A DNA stretch of 64,000 nt. It comes from DASRDR01 sp963812945 [NCBI: uncultured Candidatus Rokubacteria bacterium] (GTDB taxonomy: Bacteria > Methylomirabilota > Methylomirabilia > Rokubacteriales). Positions 1-8,628 of the stretch are shown here, piece after piece; position 1 is the stretch's first letter, and each line of letters begins with the position of its first letter. The notes under the pieces were generated by a model that saw only the letters and a program-made list of their open reading frames with translations, searched no databases and was not told the DNA's origin. Both the position numbers and the translations under genes were made by a program. The stretch covers positions 3,720,001-3,784,000 of the forward strand of contig CAWEXD010000008.1 of the NCBI GenBank assembly GCA_963812945.1. The letters are read 5' to 3'.

Positions 1-2
1 TC

Positions 3-887
3 CTCACCCCGGCGTTCTCCTTCGTGGCCTCCGCCACGGCGGCGCTCCAGGTGGGAGCCCGGCCCGTCTTCGTCGACGTGGACCCGGCCACGCTCACACT
101 GGACCCCGACCGCGTCGCGGCCGCCATGACGCCGCGCACGCGGGCCATCCTGGCCGTCCACCTCTACGGGGTGCCGGCCGCCATGGGCGCGCTCCGCGCG
201 GTGGCGGACGCCCAGGGCGTCCCCCTGCTGGAGGACGCCGCCCAGGCCATCGGGGCAACCCTCGGCGGGCGGCACGTGGGGGGGCACGGCCTGGCGGCGG
301 CGTTCAGCTTCTACCCGACGAAGAACCTGGGGGCGTACGGCGACGCGGGCCTCGTGACGACGACCGATGCGGGGCTCGCCGCCGAGCTGCGCCTGGTTCG
401 GAACCACGGGGAGACGCAGAAGTACAGCCACGGCAAGCTCGGGTGGACCGGCCGGCTGGACGAGCTCCAGGCGGCGATCCTGCGCGTGAAGCTCCGGCAC
501 CTGCCGGAGTGGACCCGGGCGCGCCAGGCGCTCGCGGCGCGCTACAGCGCCGGGCTCGCGGGCCTCCCGCTCGTCCTTCCGGCCGAGCGGCCGGGAGCGA
601 CGCACGTGTTCCACCAGTACACGATCCGCACGCCGCGCCGCGACGCCCTCGCGAAGCACCTGGCAACCGCCGGGATCGGCACGGCCTGTCACTACCCCCT
701 GCCCCTCCCCGCGCAACCCCTGTTCAGCCAGCTGGGGTACGACGCGACCACTTTCCCGGCAGCGTGGGCAGCCTCGCGTGAAGTGCTCTCGCTGCCCTGT
801 TTCCCCGAGCTCCGGCCCGACGAGGTCGACGCTGTGATCGGCGCCGTCCGGGCTTTTTTCGAAGGAGACCCCGAATGCGCGTCCTGA
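3..887 (+). CDS. DegT/DnrJ/EryC1/StrS-family sugar aminotransferase, 5' partial
   Basis: PLP-dependent transaminase that aminates a nucleotide-bound keto sugar. The frame is open to the window edge and begins inside the conserved TPAFSF strand, so an in-frame GTG at 24 is internal and about the first 60-80 residues are missing. Visible family features are the VFVDVD strand, the LLEDAAQA motif with the PLP-contacting Asp, and the Schiff-base Lys in FYPTKNLG at about visible residue 107. The C-terminal small domain is complete. The PTKNLGAYGDAG form resembles the QdtB/FdtB-type dTDP-3-amino-sugar branch more than the perosamine branch seen later in the window; the exact substrate is not decidable. 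It overlaps the next gene by 13 bases, indicating an operon. Confidence 0.9.
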   Translation, partial: LTPAFSFVASATAALQVGARPVFVDVDPATLTLDPDRVAAAMTPRTRAILAVHLYGVPAAMGALRAVADAQGVPLLEDAAQAIGATLGGRHVGGHGLAAAFSFYPTKNLGAYGDAGLVTTTDAGLAAELRLVRNHGETQKYSHGKLGWTGRLDELQAAILRVKLRHLPEWTRARQALAARYSAGLAGLPLVLPAERPGATHVFHQYTIRTPRRDALAKHLATAGIGTACHYPLPLPAQPLFSQLGYDATTFPAAWAASREVLSLPCFPELRPDEVDAVIGAVRAFFEGDPECAS

Positions 888-1828
888 TCACGGGATTCAC
901 CGGTTTCGTCGGCAGTCATCTCGCGGATTACCTGGTCGGCCGGGGTGACGTCGAGGTCTTCGGCACGTACCGCTGGAGGAGCCGGATGGACAACGTCGAG
1001 CACCTGCGCGGCCGGGTGCAGACGGTCGAGTGCGACCTGCGGGACTCCGCCGCCACCCGCCACGTCATCCGGGACGTGCGCCCGGACCGCATCTTCCACC
1101 TGGCCGCCCAGAGCTACGTGCCGACGTCCTGGCTCGCGCCGGGCGAGACCCTGAGCGGCAACGTGCTGGGCCAGGTGAATCTCTTCGAGGCGGTGCGCGA
1201 GCTCGACCGGCCCACCCGGATCCACGTTGCCGGGTCCAGCGAGGAATACGGGCTGGTCCTTCCCGCCGACACGCCGATCCGGGAAGACTGCCCGCTCCGG
1301 CCGCTCTCCCCGTACGGCGTCTCGAAGGTGGCCCAGGACCTCCTCGCCTATCAGTACTGGCAGAGCTACCGGCTCCACGTCGTCCGCACGCGTGGGTTCA
1401 ACCACACGGGCCCCCGGCGGGGTGAGGTGTTCGTGACCTCGAACTTCGCCCGCCAGATCGCGGAGATCGAGAAGGGGCTCCGCGAGCCGGTGGTCCTGGT
1501 GGGCAACCTCGATTCGGTACGGGACTTCACCGACGTGCGCGACATGGTCCAGGCCTACTGGCTCGCGCTCGACAAGGGCGTCCCGGGCGACGTCTACAAC
1601 ATCTGCTCGGGGCGGCGCCATACCGCGCGCCAGGTCTTGGACATCCTGCTCGACCTGGCCCACGTGCAGGTCACGGTGCAGGAGGATCCGGCCCGGATGC
1701 GCCCCTCGGACGTCACCCTCCTCGTGGGCGATTGCTCGAAGTTCCAGAGCGTGACGGGCTGGCGACCGACGATCCCCTTCGAGGTGACGCTCAAGGACCT
1801 GCTCGACCACTGGCGGAAGCGCGTGTAG
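875..1828 (+). CDS. gmd: GDP-mannose 4,6-dehydratase-like SDR
   Basis: 317-residue extended SDR enzyme, predicted to convert GDP-mannose to GDP-4-keto-6-deoxymannose in the cytoplasm. It shows the N-terminal NAD(P)-binding GFTGFVGSHLAD glycine motif, the FHLAAQSYV strand, the SSEEYG segment typical of Gmd with its catalytic Ser and Glu, and the active-site YGVSK (Tyr-x3-Lys). RDFTDVRDM and the C-terminal GW-P segment also match Gmd. The ATG at 875 follows GAAGGAGA at good spacing. It overlaps the upstream aminotransferase and is followed by a paralog after 11 bases. The product is the expected precursor for GDP-rhamnose or GDP-perosamine, which fits the perosamine-synthase-like genes at 13.6-15.9 kb. 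The symbol is by family, not proven orthology. Confidence 0.85.
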   Translation: MRVLITGFTGFVGSHLADYLVGRGDVEVFGTYRWRSRMDNVEHLRGRVQTVECDLRDSAATRHVIRDVRPDRIFHLAAQSYVPTSWLAPGETLSGNVLGQVNLFEAVRELDRPTRIHVAGSSEEYGLVLPADTPIREDCPLRPLSPYGVSKVAQDLLAYQYWQSYRLHVVRTRGFNHTGPRRGEVFVTSNFARQIAEIEKGLREPVVLVGNLDSVRDFTDVRDMVQAYWLALDKGVPGDVYNICSGRRHTARQVLDILLDLAHVQVTVQEDPARMRPSDVTLLVGDCSKFQSVTGWRPTIPFEVTLKDLLDHWRKRV

Positions 1829-1839
1829 GCCGCGCTCTC

Positions 1840-2784
1840 GTGAGGGTTCTGATCACCGGCATCGCCGGCTTCGCCGGAAGTCACCTCGCGGAATTGGCTC
1901 TCCACGAGGGCGCGGAGGTCGTGGGCACGATCCTCCCCGGCACGCAGGCGGACAACCTCGCGACGGTGCAAAAGGACGTGGCCACCGTCGCCTGCGACCT
2001 GACGGAGCCGGGCGCCGCCGCTGCCGCGTTGCGGGCGGTCCGTCCCGACCGGGTGTTCCACCTGGCCGGCGCCTCGGTGGTCGGCACCTCGTGGGCGCTC
2101 CGGGCCGACGTGCTCCGGACCAACCTCGAGGCCACCTACCATCTCTGCGAGGGCCTTCGACGGCACCCGGTCCCCTGCCTCATCGTTTCGTCCGGCGACG
2201 TCTACGGGGTCGTGCCCGAGACGGAGCAGCCGATCCCGGAGAGCCGGCCCCCGGCGCCGCTTTCCCCCTACGCCCTGTCGAAGGCGAGCCAGGAGCTCTA
2301 CGTCGCGTACTACGTCCGCTGCGAGGGGCTCCCGCTGGTCGTCGTCCGGGCCTTCAACCACGTTGGCCCGCGGCAGGGGCTCGGCTTCGTGTGGAGCGAC
2401 ATCGCCCGGCAGGTCGCCGAGATCGAGAAGGGACGCGGGCCGACCGCGCTCGAGGTCGGCACCACGACGACGCGGCGGGACTTCACGGACGTCCGCGACA
2501 TGGTGCGGGCCTACTGGCTCTTGCTCGGCCACGCGCGGCCCGGCGAGACCTACAACGCCGCCTCGGGCCGGACCGTGTCCATCCACGACGTCATCGAGGG
2601 GTTCCTGGCCCGGGCCAAGTGCGCGATCGCAGTGCGCCAGGTGCCCCAGCGCGTCCGCCCCGTGGACATCCCTGTGCTCTCGGGCGACGCCAGCCGGCTG
2701 CGGGCCCTCACGGGCTGGGCCCCCACCGTCTCGTTCCAGCAGAGCCTCGAGGACGTGCTGGACGACTGGCGCCAGCGGGTCTGA
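1840..2784 (+). CDS. NAD-dependent epimerase/dehydratase, paralog of the Gmd-like gene (possible GDP-4-keto-6-deoxymannose reductase)
   Basis: 314-residue extended SDR. It has GIAGFAGSHLAE for nucleotide binding, VFHLAGASVVG, a Ser-containing SSGDVYG and the YALSK catalytic Tyr/Lys pair. It aligns along its length with the preceding gene (FNHVGPRQG, RDFTDVRDMVRAYWLL), so the two arose by duplication. The catalytic segment differs: SSGDVYG replaces SSEEYG, which is nearer to Rmd/GDP-fucose-synthase-type reductases than to Gmd. A dehydratase/reductase division of labour is plausible but inferred. GTG at 1840 is chosen because it begins the Rossmann strand VRVLITG; the frame is open upstream but that extension overlaps gmd and is not conserved-looking. 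Confidence 0.8.
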   Translation: MRVLITGIAGFAGSHLAELALHEGAEVVGTILPGTQADNLATVQKDVATVACDLTEPGAAAAALRAVRPDRVFHLAGASVVGTSWALRADVLRTNLEATYHLCEGLRRHPVPCLIVSSGDVYGVVPETEQPIPESRPPAPLSPYALSKASQELYVAYYVRCEGLPLVVVRAFNHVGPRQGLGFVWSDIARQVAEIEKGRGPTALEVGTTTTRRDFTDVRDMVRAYWLLLGHARPGETYNAASGRTVSIHDVIEGFLARAKCAIAVRQVPQRVRPVDIPVLSGDASRLRALTGWAPTVSFQQSLEDVLDDWRQRV

Positions 2785-2802
2785 CCGGCGGCGCCCCGGC
2801 GA

Positions 2803-2808
2803 TAGAAT
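2803..2808 (+). promoter_or_regulatory. -10 box (TAGAAT) close to the wzm start
   Basis: TAGAAT lies 8 bases before the ATG at 2817. With a usual 6-7 base distance from -10 to transcription start, the transcript would begin at or next to the start codon. CTGACC at 2781-2786 with a 16-base spacer could act as a weak -35. An AGGGG stretch also precedes the ATG, so ribosome-binding-site initiation from an upstream promoter is possible as well. Confidence 0.45.
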
Positions 2809-2816
2809 GAGGGGTC

Positions 2817-3623
2817 ATGGCCGGGCACCTGGCTGATCTGTACCGCTACCGCACGCTGATCGGAACACTCGTCCTGCGGGAGCTTCGGTCGCGCTACCGG
2901 GGCTCGTTCCTCGGCTTCCTCTGGTCGTTCCTGAACCCGCTGCTCCTGATGCTCGTGTACGCGCTCGTGTTCTCGATCTACATGCGCGTGCCGATGGAGG
3001 GGTACGCGGTTTTCCTCTTCTCGGGGCTGCTCCCGTGGCTCTGGTTCTCGTCCTCGCTCGGCCACGCCTCCAGCGTGATCGTCGGCTCGGGGCCGCTCGT
3101 CAAGCGTGTGCTCTTCCCCGCCGAGATCCTCCCCATCGTCTCCGTGGTCTCGAACCTGATCAACATGCTCCTGTCCCTGCCCCTCCTCTTCGTCTTCCTC
3201 CTGGTCTTCGGGATCCGGCCCCACGCCGTGCTGGCCTTCCTCCCGCTCCTCCTGCTGCTCCAGTTCCTGCTGACGACCGGGCTGGCGCTGGCGCTGGCCG
3301 CGCTCAACGTGCACCTGCGGGACGTGGAGCAGATCCTGACGAACGGGCTGACGCTCCTCTTCTTCCTGTCCCCCATCCTCTACCCGGTGTCGACGGTGCC
3401 GACGACGCTCCGCCTGGGGGAGACCCTGGTGATGCCGCTCCGGCCGCTCTACTTCCTGAACCCGATCGCGGGGCTGGTCCAAAGCTATCAGAACATCTTC
3501 TTCTTCGGCCGCGAGCCGCACTGGATCCATCTGGGCATGGTGGCCATCTGCGCGGCCCTCGCGCTCGCCGGCGGGTGGCAGGTGTTCGACCGCCTGCGCG
3601 ACACGCTGGCCGAGGAGGTCTGA
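2817..3623 (+). CDS. wzm: O-antigen/polysaccharide ABC exporter, permease subunit
   Basis: 268-residue ABC-2-type membrane protein. It has a short cytoplasmic amphipathic N-terminus, the family signature region RYRGSFLGFLWSFLNP just before the first membrane segment, and about six hydrophobic helices ending near residue 260. Length and layout match Wzm permeases, which move undecaprenyl-diphosphate-linked polymer across the inner membrane. The partner ATPase follows at 3753 after 129 bases. Presence of Wzm/Wzt implies ABC-transporter-dependent rather than Wzy-dependent O-polysaccharide assembly for at least one polymer here. Confidence 0.9.
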   Translation: MAGHLADLYRYRTLIGTLVLRELRSRYRGSFLGFLWSFLNPLLLMLVYALVFSIYMRVPMEGYAVFLFSGLLPWLWFSSSLGHASSVIVGSGPLVKRVLFPAEILPIVSVVSNLINMLLSLPLLFVFLLVFGIRPHAVLAFLPLLLLLQFLLTTGLALALAALNVHLRDVEQILTNGLTLLFFLSPILYPVSTVPTTLRLGETLVMPLRPLYFLNPIAGLVQSYQNIFFFGREPHWIHLGMVAICAALALAGGWQVFDRLRDTLAEEV

Positions 3624-3654
3624 GGGCCGTGAGCCCACAGGCCGCCTCAGCCCG

Positions 3655-3740
3655 CCACAGGCCGAAGGCCGTCCGATGAAGCCGTCCGATGAGACCCGTC
3701 CGACCAACTCTCGCGGAGCCCCACAGGCCGAAGGCCGTCC
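3655..3740. repeat. Two 20-bp direct repeats between wzm and wzt
   Basis: The 20-mer CCACAGGCCGAAGGCCGTCC occurs at 3655-3674 and again at 3721-3740. Shorter CCGTCCGATGA copies lie between them, and a partial CCACAGGCC copy lies at 3635. The core GGCC-GAA-GGCC is itself an inverted repeat that could form a short hairpin. The stretch has no plausible gene. It could be a dispersed genomic repeat or an mRNA element setting the Wzm:Wzt ratio; the sequence alone does not decide. Confidence 0.7.
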
Positions 3741-3752
3741 AAGGGTCGACCA

Positions 3753-5033
3753 GTGAGCGAGGCGTCGGCATCCGAGGAAGTCGCCGTCTCCCTGCGGGAC
3801 GTCTCCAAGCGCTTCCGGCTCCGCCGGGCGGGCCAGGTCTCCACCGTCAAGGACCTCTTCGTCCAGCTCTTCGCGCGGGGGCGCGGGCCCGGGCTCTTCG
3901 CCGGCGAGGAGCTCTGGGCGCTCCGGGACGTGAATCTCGATCTCGGCCGCGGCCGCATGACCGGGATCATCGGGTCGAACGGCTCCGGCAAGTCGACGCT
4001 GCTCAAGGTGCTCGGCGGGATCCTCAAGCCGACGACCGGGCAGGTGTCCGTCCACGGGCGCGTCTCGGCGCTGATCGAGCTCGGCGCCGGATTCCATCCC
4101 GAGTTCACCGGCCGCGAGAACATCTTCGTCAACGGCGTGCTGCTGGGGCTCTCCCGCGCGGAGATCCGGGCGCGCTTCGACGAGATCGTGGGCTTCGCCG
4201 GCCTCGAGTCCTTCGTCGACAACCCGGTCAAGACCTACTCGTCCGGGATGTACATGCGCCTCGGCTTCGCGATCGCCGTCACCGTCGACCCGGACATCCT
4301 CCTGATCGACGAGGTGCTGGCCGTCGGCGACGAGGCGTTCCAGCACCGCTGCGTGGGCAAGATCCAGGAGTTCAAGGCCCGCGGGAAGACGATCGTCCTC
4401 GTCTCGCACGATCTCTCCAGCATCGAGCGACTCTGCGACGACGCGGTCTGGCTCGACGGAGGACGCCTCCAGGCTCAGGGAGAGACGCGGAGTGTCGTCG
4501 GCCGGTACCTCGACCACGTCGCGGTCGAGGAGGCCCGGGCCCTCGGGGTCGAGCACGCCCAGGCCGAGGCGGCGGCGCGAACCGGCAACGCCGCGCGCTG
4601 GGGGACGCGCGAGATCGAGATCGTCTCGGTGCGGCTCGCCGACGCGGAGGGACAGGAGCGCTATCTCTACGAGAGCGGAGAGGCCTGCGCCGTCCGGCTG
4701 GGCTACCGCGCGCACCAGCCGATCGAGAATCCGGTGTTCGGCATCGGGATCTTCCGCAAGGACGGCCTCTGCTGCTACGGCACGAACACGGCGATCGACC
4801 GAGTCCCCTGGGGCAAGATCACGGGGGACGGCGAGGTGACGGTGCTGTTCCCGCAGCTCGACCTGGTCGAGGGAGACTACGTCCTCGACGTGGCGATCGT
4901 GCAGGAGCGCGACCATCACGCGTACGACTACCACCATCAGCTCTACGGCTTCGCCGTGCGATCCAGAGTCAAGGACATCGGGGTGGCGCGCCTGGCCCAC
5001 GAGTGGCGGCTCCATCAGAGCGGCCAACCCTAG
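3753..5033 (+). CDS. wzt: O-antigen ABC exporter ATPase with C-terminal glycan-binding domain
   Basis: 426 residues: nucleotide-binding domain followed by a Wzt C-terminal beta-sandwich (about 270-410). Walker A is GSNGSGKST at 74-82, the ABC signature YSSGMYMRLG at 162-171, Walker B DILLIDE at 181-187, and the switch His is at 219. In studied systems this C-terminal domain recognises the modified non-reducing end of the polymer and so licenses export of capped chains. That fits the coiled-coil methyltransferase encoded at 6093. GTG start at 3753, directly after the repeat-bearing spacer. Confidence 0.92.
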   Translation: MSEASASEEVAVSLRDVSKRFRLRRAGQVSTVKDLFVQLFARGRGPGLFAGEELWALRDVNLDLGRGRMTGIIGSNGSGKSTLLKVLGGILKPTTGQVSVHGRVSALIELGAGFHPEFTGRENIFVNGVLLGLSRAEIRARFDEIVGFAGLESFVDNPVKTYSSGMYMRLGFAIAVTVDPDILLIDEVLAVGDEAFQHRCVGKIQEFKARGKTIVLVSHDLSSIERLCDDAVWLDGGRLQAQGETRSVVGRYLDHVAVEEARALGVEHAQAEAAARTGNAARWGTREIEIVSVRLADAEGQERYLYESGEACAVRLGYRAHQPIENPVFGIGIFRKDGLCCYGTNTAIDRVPWGKITGDGEVTVLFPQLDLVEGDYVLDVAIVQERDHHAYDYHHQLYGFAVRSRVKDIGVARLAHEWRLHQSGQP

Positions 5034-5224
5034 GCCTCGTGGCTGGTGAGCACGATCGACAGGTCGACGTCCTGCGGGAAGAACCGGGAGCTCGTGCGGG
5101 GCGGGCGGCAGGGCGAGGCTCCCGCGCCCGCGAGGGCCGGAACCGGGAAGCCCGGTCCCTCGCTGGCTCGGGAGGCCCGCCCGGCCGTCGTGCTCCTGCA
5201 CGACCGGTCGAGGACATCCTAGGC

Positions 5225-6007
5225 ATGCTCGTGCCCAGTGCCCGGCGGCTGTCACGGCTCAAGGGGCGCGTGATCCGGCTGGTCCGGCCGGCCCGCTCCG
5301 CGCTCCCCGAAGCCCTGGGCGGGGGCGTGCCGACCTGGGCCCCCGAGTCCGTGCCCACGGCCACCGGGACGGAGCGAGACGTCGAGATCCCCTGGGTCGC
5401 CTCGGCCGTCACGACCTGTCTCGGGTTGTGGCTCGACGTGGGCTACGCGCACGCCGAACCGCGCTACTGGGACGCCATCGCACCCCGGACGTGGCGGCGC
5501 CACCTCCGGTACGGGTACGGCCTGGACGTCGCCCCGCCCACGGGAACGGACCCGCTCCCCGCCCACGTCGTCGGTGACGTGGCGGGCTTCGACTTTCGCC
5601 GGTTGCCGCCGTTCGACCTCATCACCTGCATCTCGACGCTCGAGCACATCGGGTGTGACAACACGCGCTACGTGTCGGGTTTCGGCCGAGGGGCCGCGCC
5701 GTTCAAGCAACAAGAGCAAGCGCTCACCCATCTGGTCTCGGCGTTGACCCGTCGGGGACGCCTCCTGGTGACCGTGCCGTACGGTGTCTTCGAGGACCAC
5801 GGCTGGTTCCTGCAGTACGACGCCGCGAGCGTGCGGCGCCTGTCGGCCGTCGCCGAGGAGGCCGGCGGGACGCTCCGAACCCAGCGCTACTACCGGCTCG
5901 CCCCCGGGGGCTGGGAGCAGGTGCCTCCCGAGCCGCTGTCGGAGTGCACCTATCGCGACGCCGAATGGCGGGCGTCGGCGGTTGCGTTGCTCGAGTTCGG
6001 CCGGTGA
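5225..6007 (+). CDS. Putative class I SAM-dependent methyltransferase
   Basis: 260 residues. A Rossmann-like core can be traced: LWLDVGYAHAE in place of the usual glycine-rich motif I, VVGDVAGFDF near motif II, and FDLITCISTLEHIG as the typical post-motif segment, followed by LLVTVPYG. The glycine-rich loop is degenerate (VGYAHAE), so cofactor binding is likely but not certain. The basic N-terminus (about 1-30) could dock to membrane or ribonucleoprotein. ATG at 5225 is chosen because upstream in-frame codons overlap wzt or lack protein-like sequence. It lies between the exporter and a second methyltransferase, suggesting glycan modification. The 191 bases before it hold no convincing gene. 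Confidence 0.7.
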   Translation: MLVPSARRLSRLKGRVIRLVRPARSALPEALGGGVPTWAPESVPTATGTERDVEIPWVASAVTTCLGLWLDVGYAHAEPRYWDAIAPRTWRRHLRYGYGLDVAPPTGTDPLPAHVVGDVAGFDFRRLPPFDLITCISTLEHIGCDNTRYVSGFGRGAAPFKQQEQALTHLVSALTRRGRLLVTVPYGVFEDHGWFLQYDAASVRRLSAVAEEAGGTLRTQRYYRLAPGGWEQVPPEPLSECTYRDAEWRASAVALLEFGR

Positions 6008-6092
6008 CGGTCCGGCGGCCGGGCGGGCAGAGCCCGGACTGGCGCGGGCGCGCGGCGGCGGGGCCGCCCCGCCGGGTCGGAGCGGAGGGGTC

Positions 6093-7409
6093 GTGACCAG
6101 CGACGGACGCGGCGAGGAGACAGTGGACGTTTCCAGGCTGATGGAGGAGATCAAGGAGCACGTCCGTGAGCGGCGGGTCTCCGGCTTCTACTCCGAGGAC
6201 GAGGTCCGCCGCATCGCCCAGATGGAGATCGAGCTCTCCGAAAGCGCGCCGACGTTCCAGGACGAGCTCGAGCAGCATCTGGCCCGGCTCAACGACGGCT
6301 GGGACGCGGCCGCCCCGCCCGTGGTCACGTCGCACCGGGCAGGGATCGGCCAGATCATCGTCGGCGGGAAGCAGCTTCTCTGGCGCCTCACCCGGCCGTA
6401 CGTCGCCCTCATCCTCGCCCGTCAGGTTGACTGGAACAGCACGCTGCTCCATCTGCTCAACGCCTTCGTGCTCCCGGCCCGCGACGGCCTGACCACGCTC
6501 ACGCGGCGGCTGGAAGATCTGTCGCTCGACCTCCACGAGCGCCTGACCGTCGAGCACGGCGAGCGCCAGGGCGGGCAGCGCGAGCTGACCGAGAGGGTCC
6601 GGACGCTCCGCCACGAGGTCGACGGCCTGCGCGCCGAGATCGAGCGCCTGCGCCAGCCGGCGCTGCCCGCGAGGCTCGCCCCCTCGCCCGCCGCGCCGCC
6701 GGGGCTCGGCACGCTGCCGGCGGCCGCGTACGTGCGCTTCGAGGACCGTCACCGCGGCACGCGCGACGAGATCCGGGAGCGGCAGCGCGTCTATCTCGAT
6801 CTCTTCGCCGGCGCATCGCCTGTCCTGGACGTCGGCTGCGGGCGCGGAGAGTTCCTCGACCTCTGCCGGGAGGCCGGCATCGAGGCGCGGGGGGTCGACA
6901 CGGACGCGGGCATGATCGCCCGGTGCCGCGAGACCGGCCTCACGGTCGAGCAGGCCGACGCCCTCGCCGCGCTCGAGGCGACGCCGGACGGAAGCCTCGG
7001 GGGCATCTTCTGCGCCCAGGTCATCGAGCACCTGGTCCCCGAGACGCTCATCGCCCTGGTCCGGCTCGCCTACGCAAAGCTCCGGCCGGGGGGGATCCTG
7101 CTCTGTGAGACGCCGAACCCGGCATCCCTGACCGTCTTCTCCGGCGCGTTCTACGTGGACCTCACCCACGTGAAGCCCATCCACCCGGAAGCGGCCCGGT
7201 TCCTGCTCGAGGCGGCCGGATTTCACGCGGTCGAGCTCCGGTACGTGAACCCCGTCCCCGCCGACGGGAAGCTCATTCCGCTGGAGCCGCTCTGGTACAT
7301 GCGCCGCTACGAGGAGGCCTTCCTGGGGCAGATCAACGCCAATCTCGAGCGGCTGAACCAGCTGCTCTGGGGGCCGCAGGACTACGCCGTGATCGGGCGC
7401 CGCCCATGA
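6093..7409 (+). CDS. Coiled-coil plus SAM methyltransferase, WbdD-like chain-capping candidate
   Basis: 438 residues. The N-terminal third is helical and charged, including LMEEIKEHVRERR and a predicted coiled coil at about 150-205 rich in heptad Leu/Arg/Glu. The C-terminal half is a class I methyltransferase with VLDVGCGRGEFLDLC (motif I), GVDTDAGM, the catalytic-region EHLVPE and LCETPNP. The arrangement beside Wzt recalls capping methyltransferases that stop O-polysaccharide growth and use a coiled coil as a molecular ruler. Here the coiled coil precedes the enzyme, whereas WbdD has it after the catalytic domains, and no kinase domain is seen. GTG at 6093 follows GGAGGGG; a second in-frame GTG at 6123 (after GAGGAG) would remove ten residues. 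Confidence 0.8.
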   Translation: MTSDGRGEETVDVSRLMEEIKEHVRERRVSGFYSEDEVRRIAQMEIELSESAPTFQDELEQHLARLNDGWDAAAPPVVTSHRAGIGQIIVGGKQLLWRLTRPYVALILARQVDWNSTLLHLLNAFVLPARDGLTTLTRRLEDLSLDLHERLTVEHGERQGGQRELTERVRTLRHEVDGLRAEIERLRQPALPARLAPSPAAPPGLGTLPAAAYVRFEDRHRGTRDEIRERQRVYLDLFAGASPVLDVGCGRGEFLDLCREAGIEARGVDTDAGMIARCRETGLTVEQADALAALEATPDGSLGGIFCAQVIEHLVPETLIALVRLAYAKLRPGGILLCETPNPASLTVFSGAFYVDLTHVKPIHPEAARFLLEAAGFHAVELRYVNPVPADGKLIPLEPLWYMRRYEEAFLGQINANLERLNQLLWGPQDYAVIGRRP

Positions 7410-7440
7410 CGCCCCTCGCGGCGCAACCCCTGGAAGGGCC

Positions 7441-8628
7441 ATGACCGGAGGCCGGCCCCGGGTGGCCTTCGTCGTGCCCCGCTACGGCGCCGACGTCGTG
7501 GGCGGCGCCGAGACCCTGGTCCGCGGTTTCGCCGAGCACCTCGCGGCGGAGGGGCACGCGGTGGAGGTCCTCACGACGTGCGCGCGCGACCACTTCAGCT
7601 GGGAGAACGTCCACCGGCCGGGCGCGGCGCGGGAGCACGGGGTGGTCGTTCGCCGCTTCCCCGTCCGGCCCCGCGACGGGCATCGCTACGTCTTCCTCGA
7701 GCAGCGCATCCTGCGCCGCCGCCCGCTCCCGATCGACGAGGAGCGGCAATGGGTCGAGGCCTCCGTCGCGAGCCCGGAGCTCTTCGCCCATCTCGCCACG
7801 CGCCGCGCGGATCACGACCTGGTCTGCTTCGCGCCGTACCTGTTCGGCACGACGCTCGCCGGCGTGCCGCTGGTCCCGGATCGCGCGGTGCTGATCCCGT
7901 GCCTGCACGACGAGCCGTTCGCCCACCTGGGCGTCGTCCGGGAGGCATTCCACGCGTGCCGGGGCTTCATCTTCAACACGCCGCCCGAGGCCGCCCTCGC
8001 CGACAAGCTCTACGGGATCGGCGACCGCCCGGCCGGCATCGTGGGGCTCGGCGTCGATCCGCCGCCTCCGACCGACCCCGCGGCGTTCCGGCGGCGGCAC
8101 GGGCTGGAGGGCCCGCTCCTCCTCTACCTCGGCCGCAAGGAGCGGGGAAAGAACGTCCCGCTGCTCATCCGGTATGCCCAGCGCTACCAGGCGACCCATC
8201 GCGCCGACCTCACGCTGGTCCTCGCGGGGGATGGCCCGGTGACGGCGCCGCCCGACGCGCCCGGCATCCGCGATCTCGGCTACCTCGACCCCCGGGAGAA
8301 AGCCGAGGCCTATGCGGCGGCCACCGTCGTCTGCCAGCCCTCGGTCAACGAGTCGTTCTCCATCGTGCTGATGGAAGCCTGGCTCGCGGGCACGCCGGTG
8401 CTCGTCCACGGCCGCTGCGCGGTGACCGTGCATCACGTCTCGCGCGCGGACGGCGGCCTCATGTTCGAGGACTTCTACGAGTTCGCGGGCGCCCTCGATC
8501 TGCTGCTCGGGGACGCGGCGCGGCGCGGCCGGCTGGGCGCCCAGGGGCGCGCGTACGTGGAGGCGGAGTACGGCTGGCCGGCCGTCACCGGGCGCCTGCG
8601 GGACACGCTGGAGCGGCTGGTTGCCTGA
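7441..8628 (+). CDS. GT4-family glycosyltransferase (paralog 1 of 3)
   Basis: 395-residue GT-B enzyme. The N-domain has RYGADVVGGAE (acceptor-side glycine loop) and VLTTCARDH; the C-domain has LLYLGRKERGKNVPLL and the donor-binding PSVNESFSIVLMEAWLAGTP with the E-x7-E signature. CLHDEPFAH is shared with the next gene and, in a variant form, with the gene at 10902. The three share motif order throughout, showing local duplication. The retaining GT4 mechanism and an NDP-hexose donor are expected; sugar and linkage are unknown. The downstream gene overlaps its end by 8 bases. Confidence 0.88.
   Translation: MTGGRPRVAFVVPRYGADVVGGAETLVRGFAEHLAAEGHAVEVLTTCARDHFSWENVHRPGAAREHGVVVRRFPVRPRDGHRYVFLEQRILRRRPLPIDEERQWVEASVASPELFAHLATRRADHDLVCFAPYLFGTTLAGVPLVPDRAVLIPCLHDEPFAHLGVVREAFHACRGFIFNTPPEAALADKLYGIGDRPAGIVGLGVDPPPPTDPAAFRRRHGLEGPLLLYLGRKERGKNVPLLIRYAQRYQATHRADLTLVLAGDGPVTAPPDAPGIRDLGYLDPREKAEAYAAATVVCQPSVNESFSIVLMEAWLAGTPVLVHGRCAVTVHHVSRADGGLMFEDFYEFAGALDLLLGDAARRGRLGAQGRAYVEAEYGWPAVTGRLRDTLERLVA

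Noticed and set aside
5030-5090. Minus-strand reading SRFFPQDVDLSIVLTSHEA ending in a stop
   Set aside because: It looks protein-like over about 20 residues but has no continuation upstream and no start; probably chance.
2550-5255. Very long open frame on the minus strand antisense to wzm/wzt (similar ones at 16587-19511, 24052-26994 and on + at 32322-35800)
   Set aside because: These mirror real genes in very GC-rich DNA where stop codons are rare. Their products are Arg/Gly/Pro/Glu-rich with no motifs, while the opposite frames carry clear domains.
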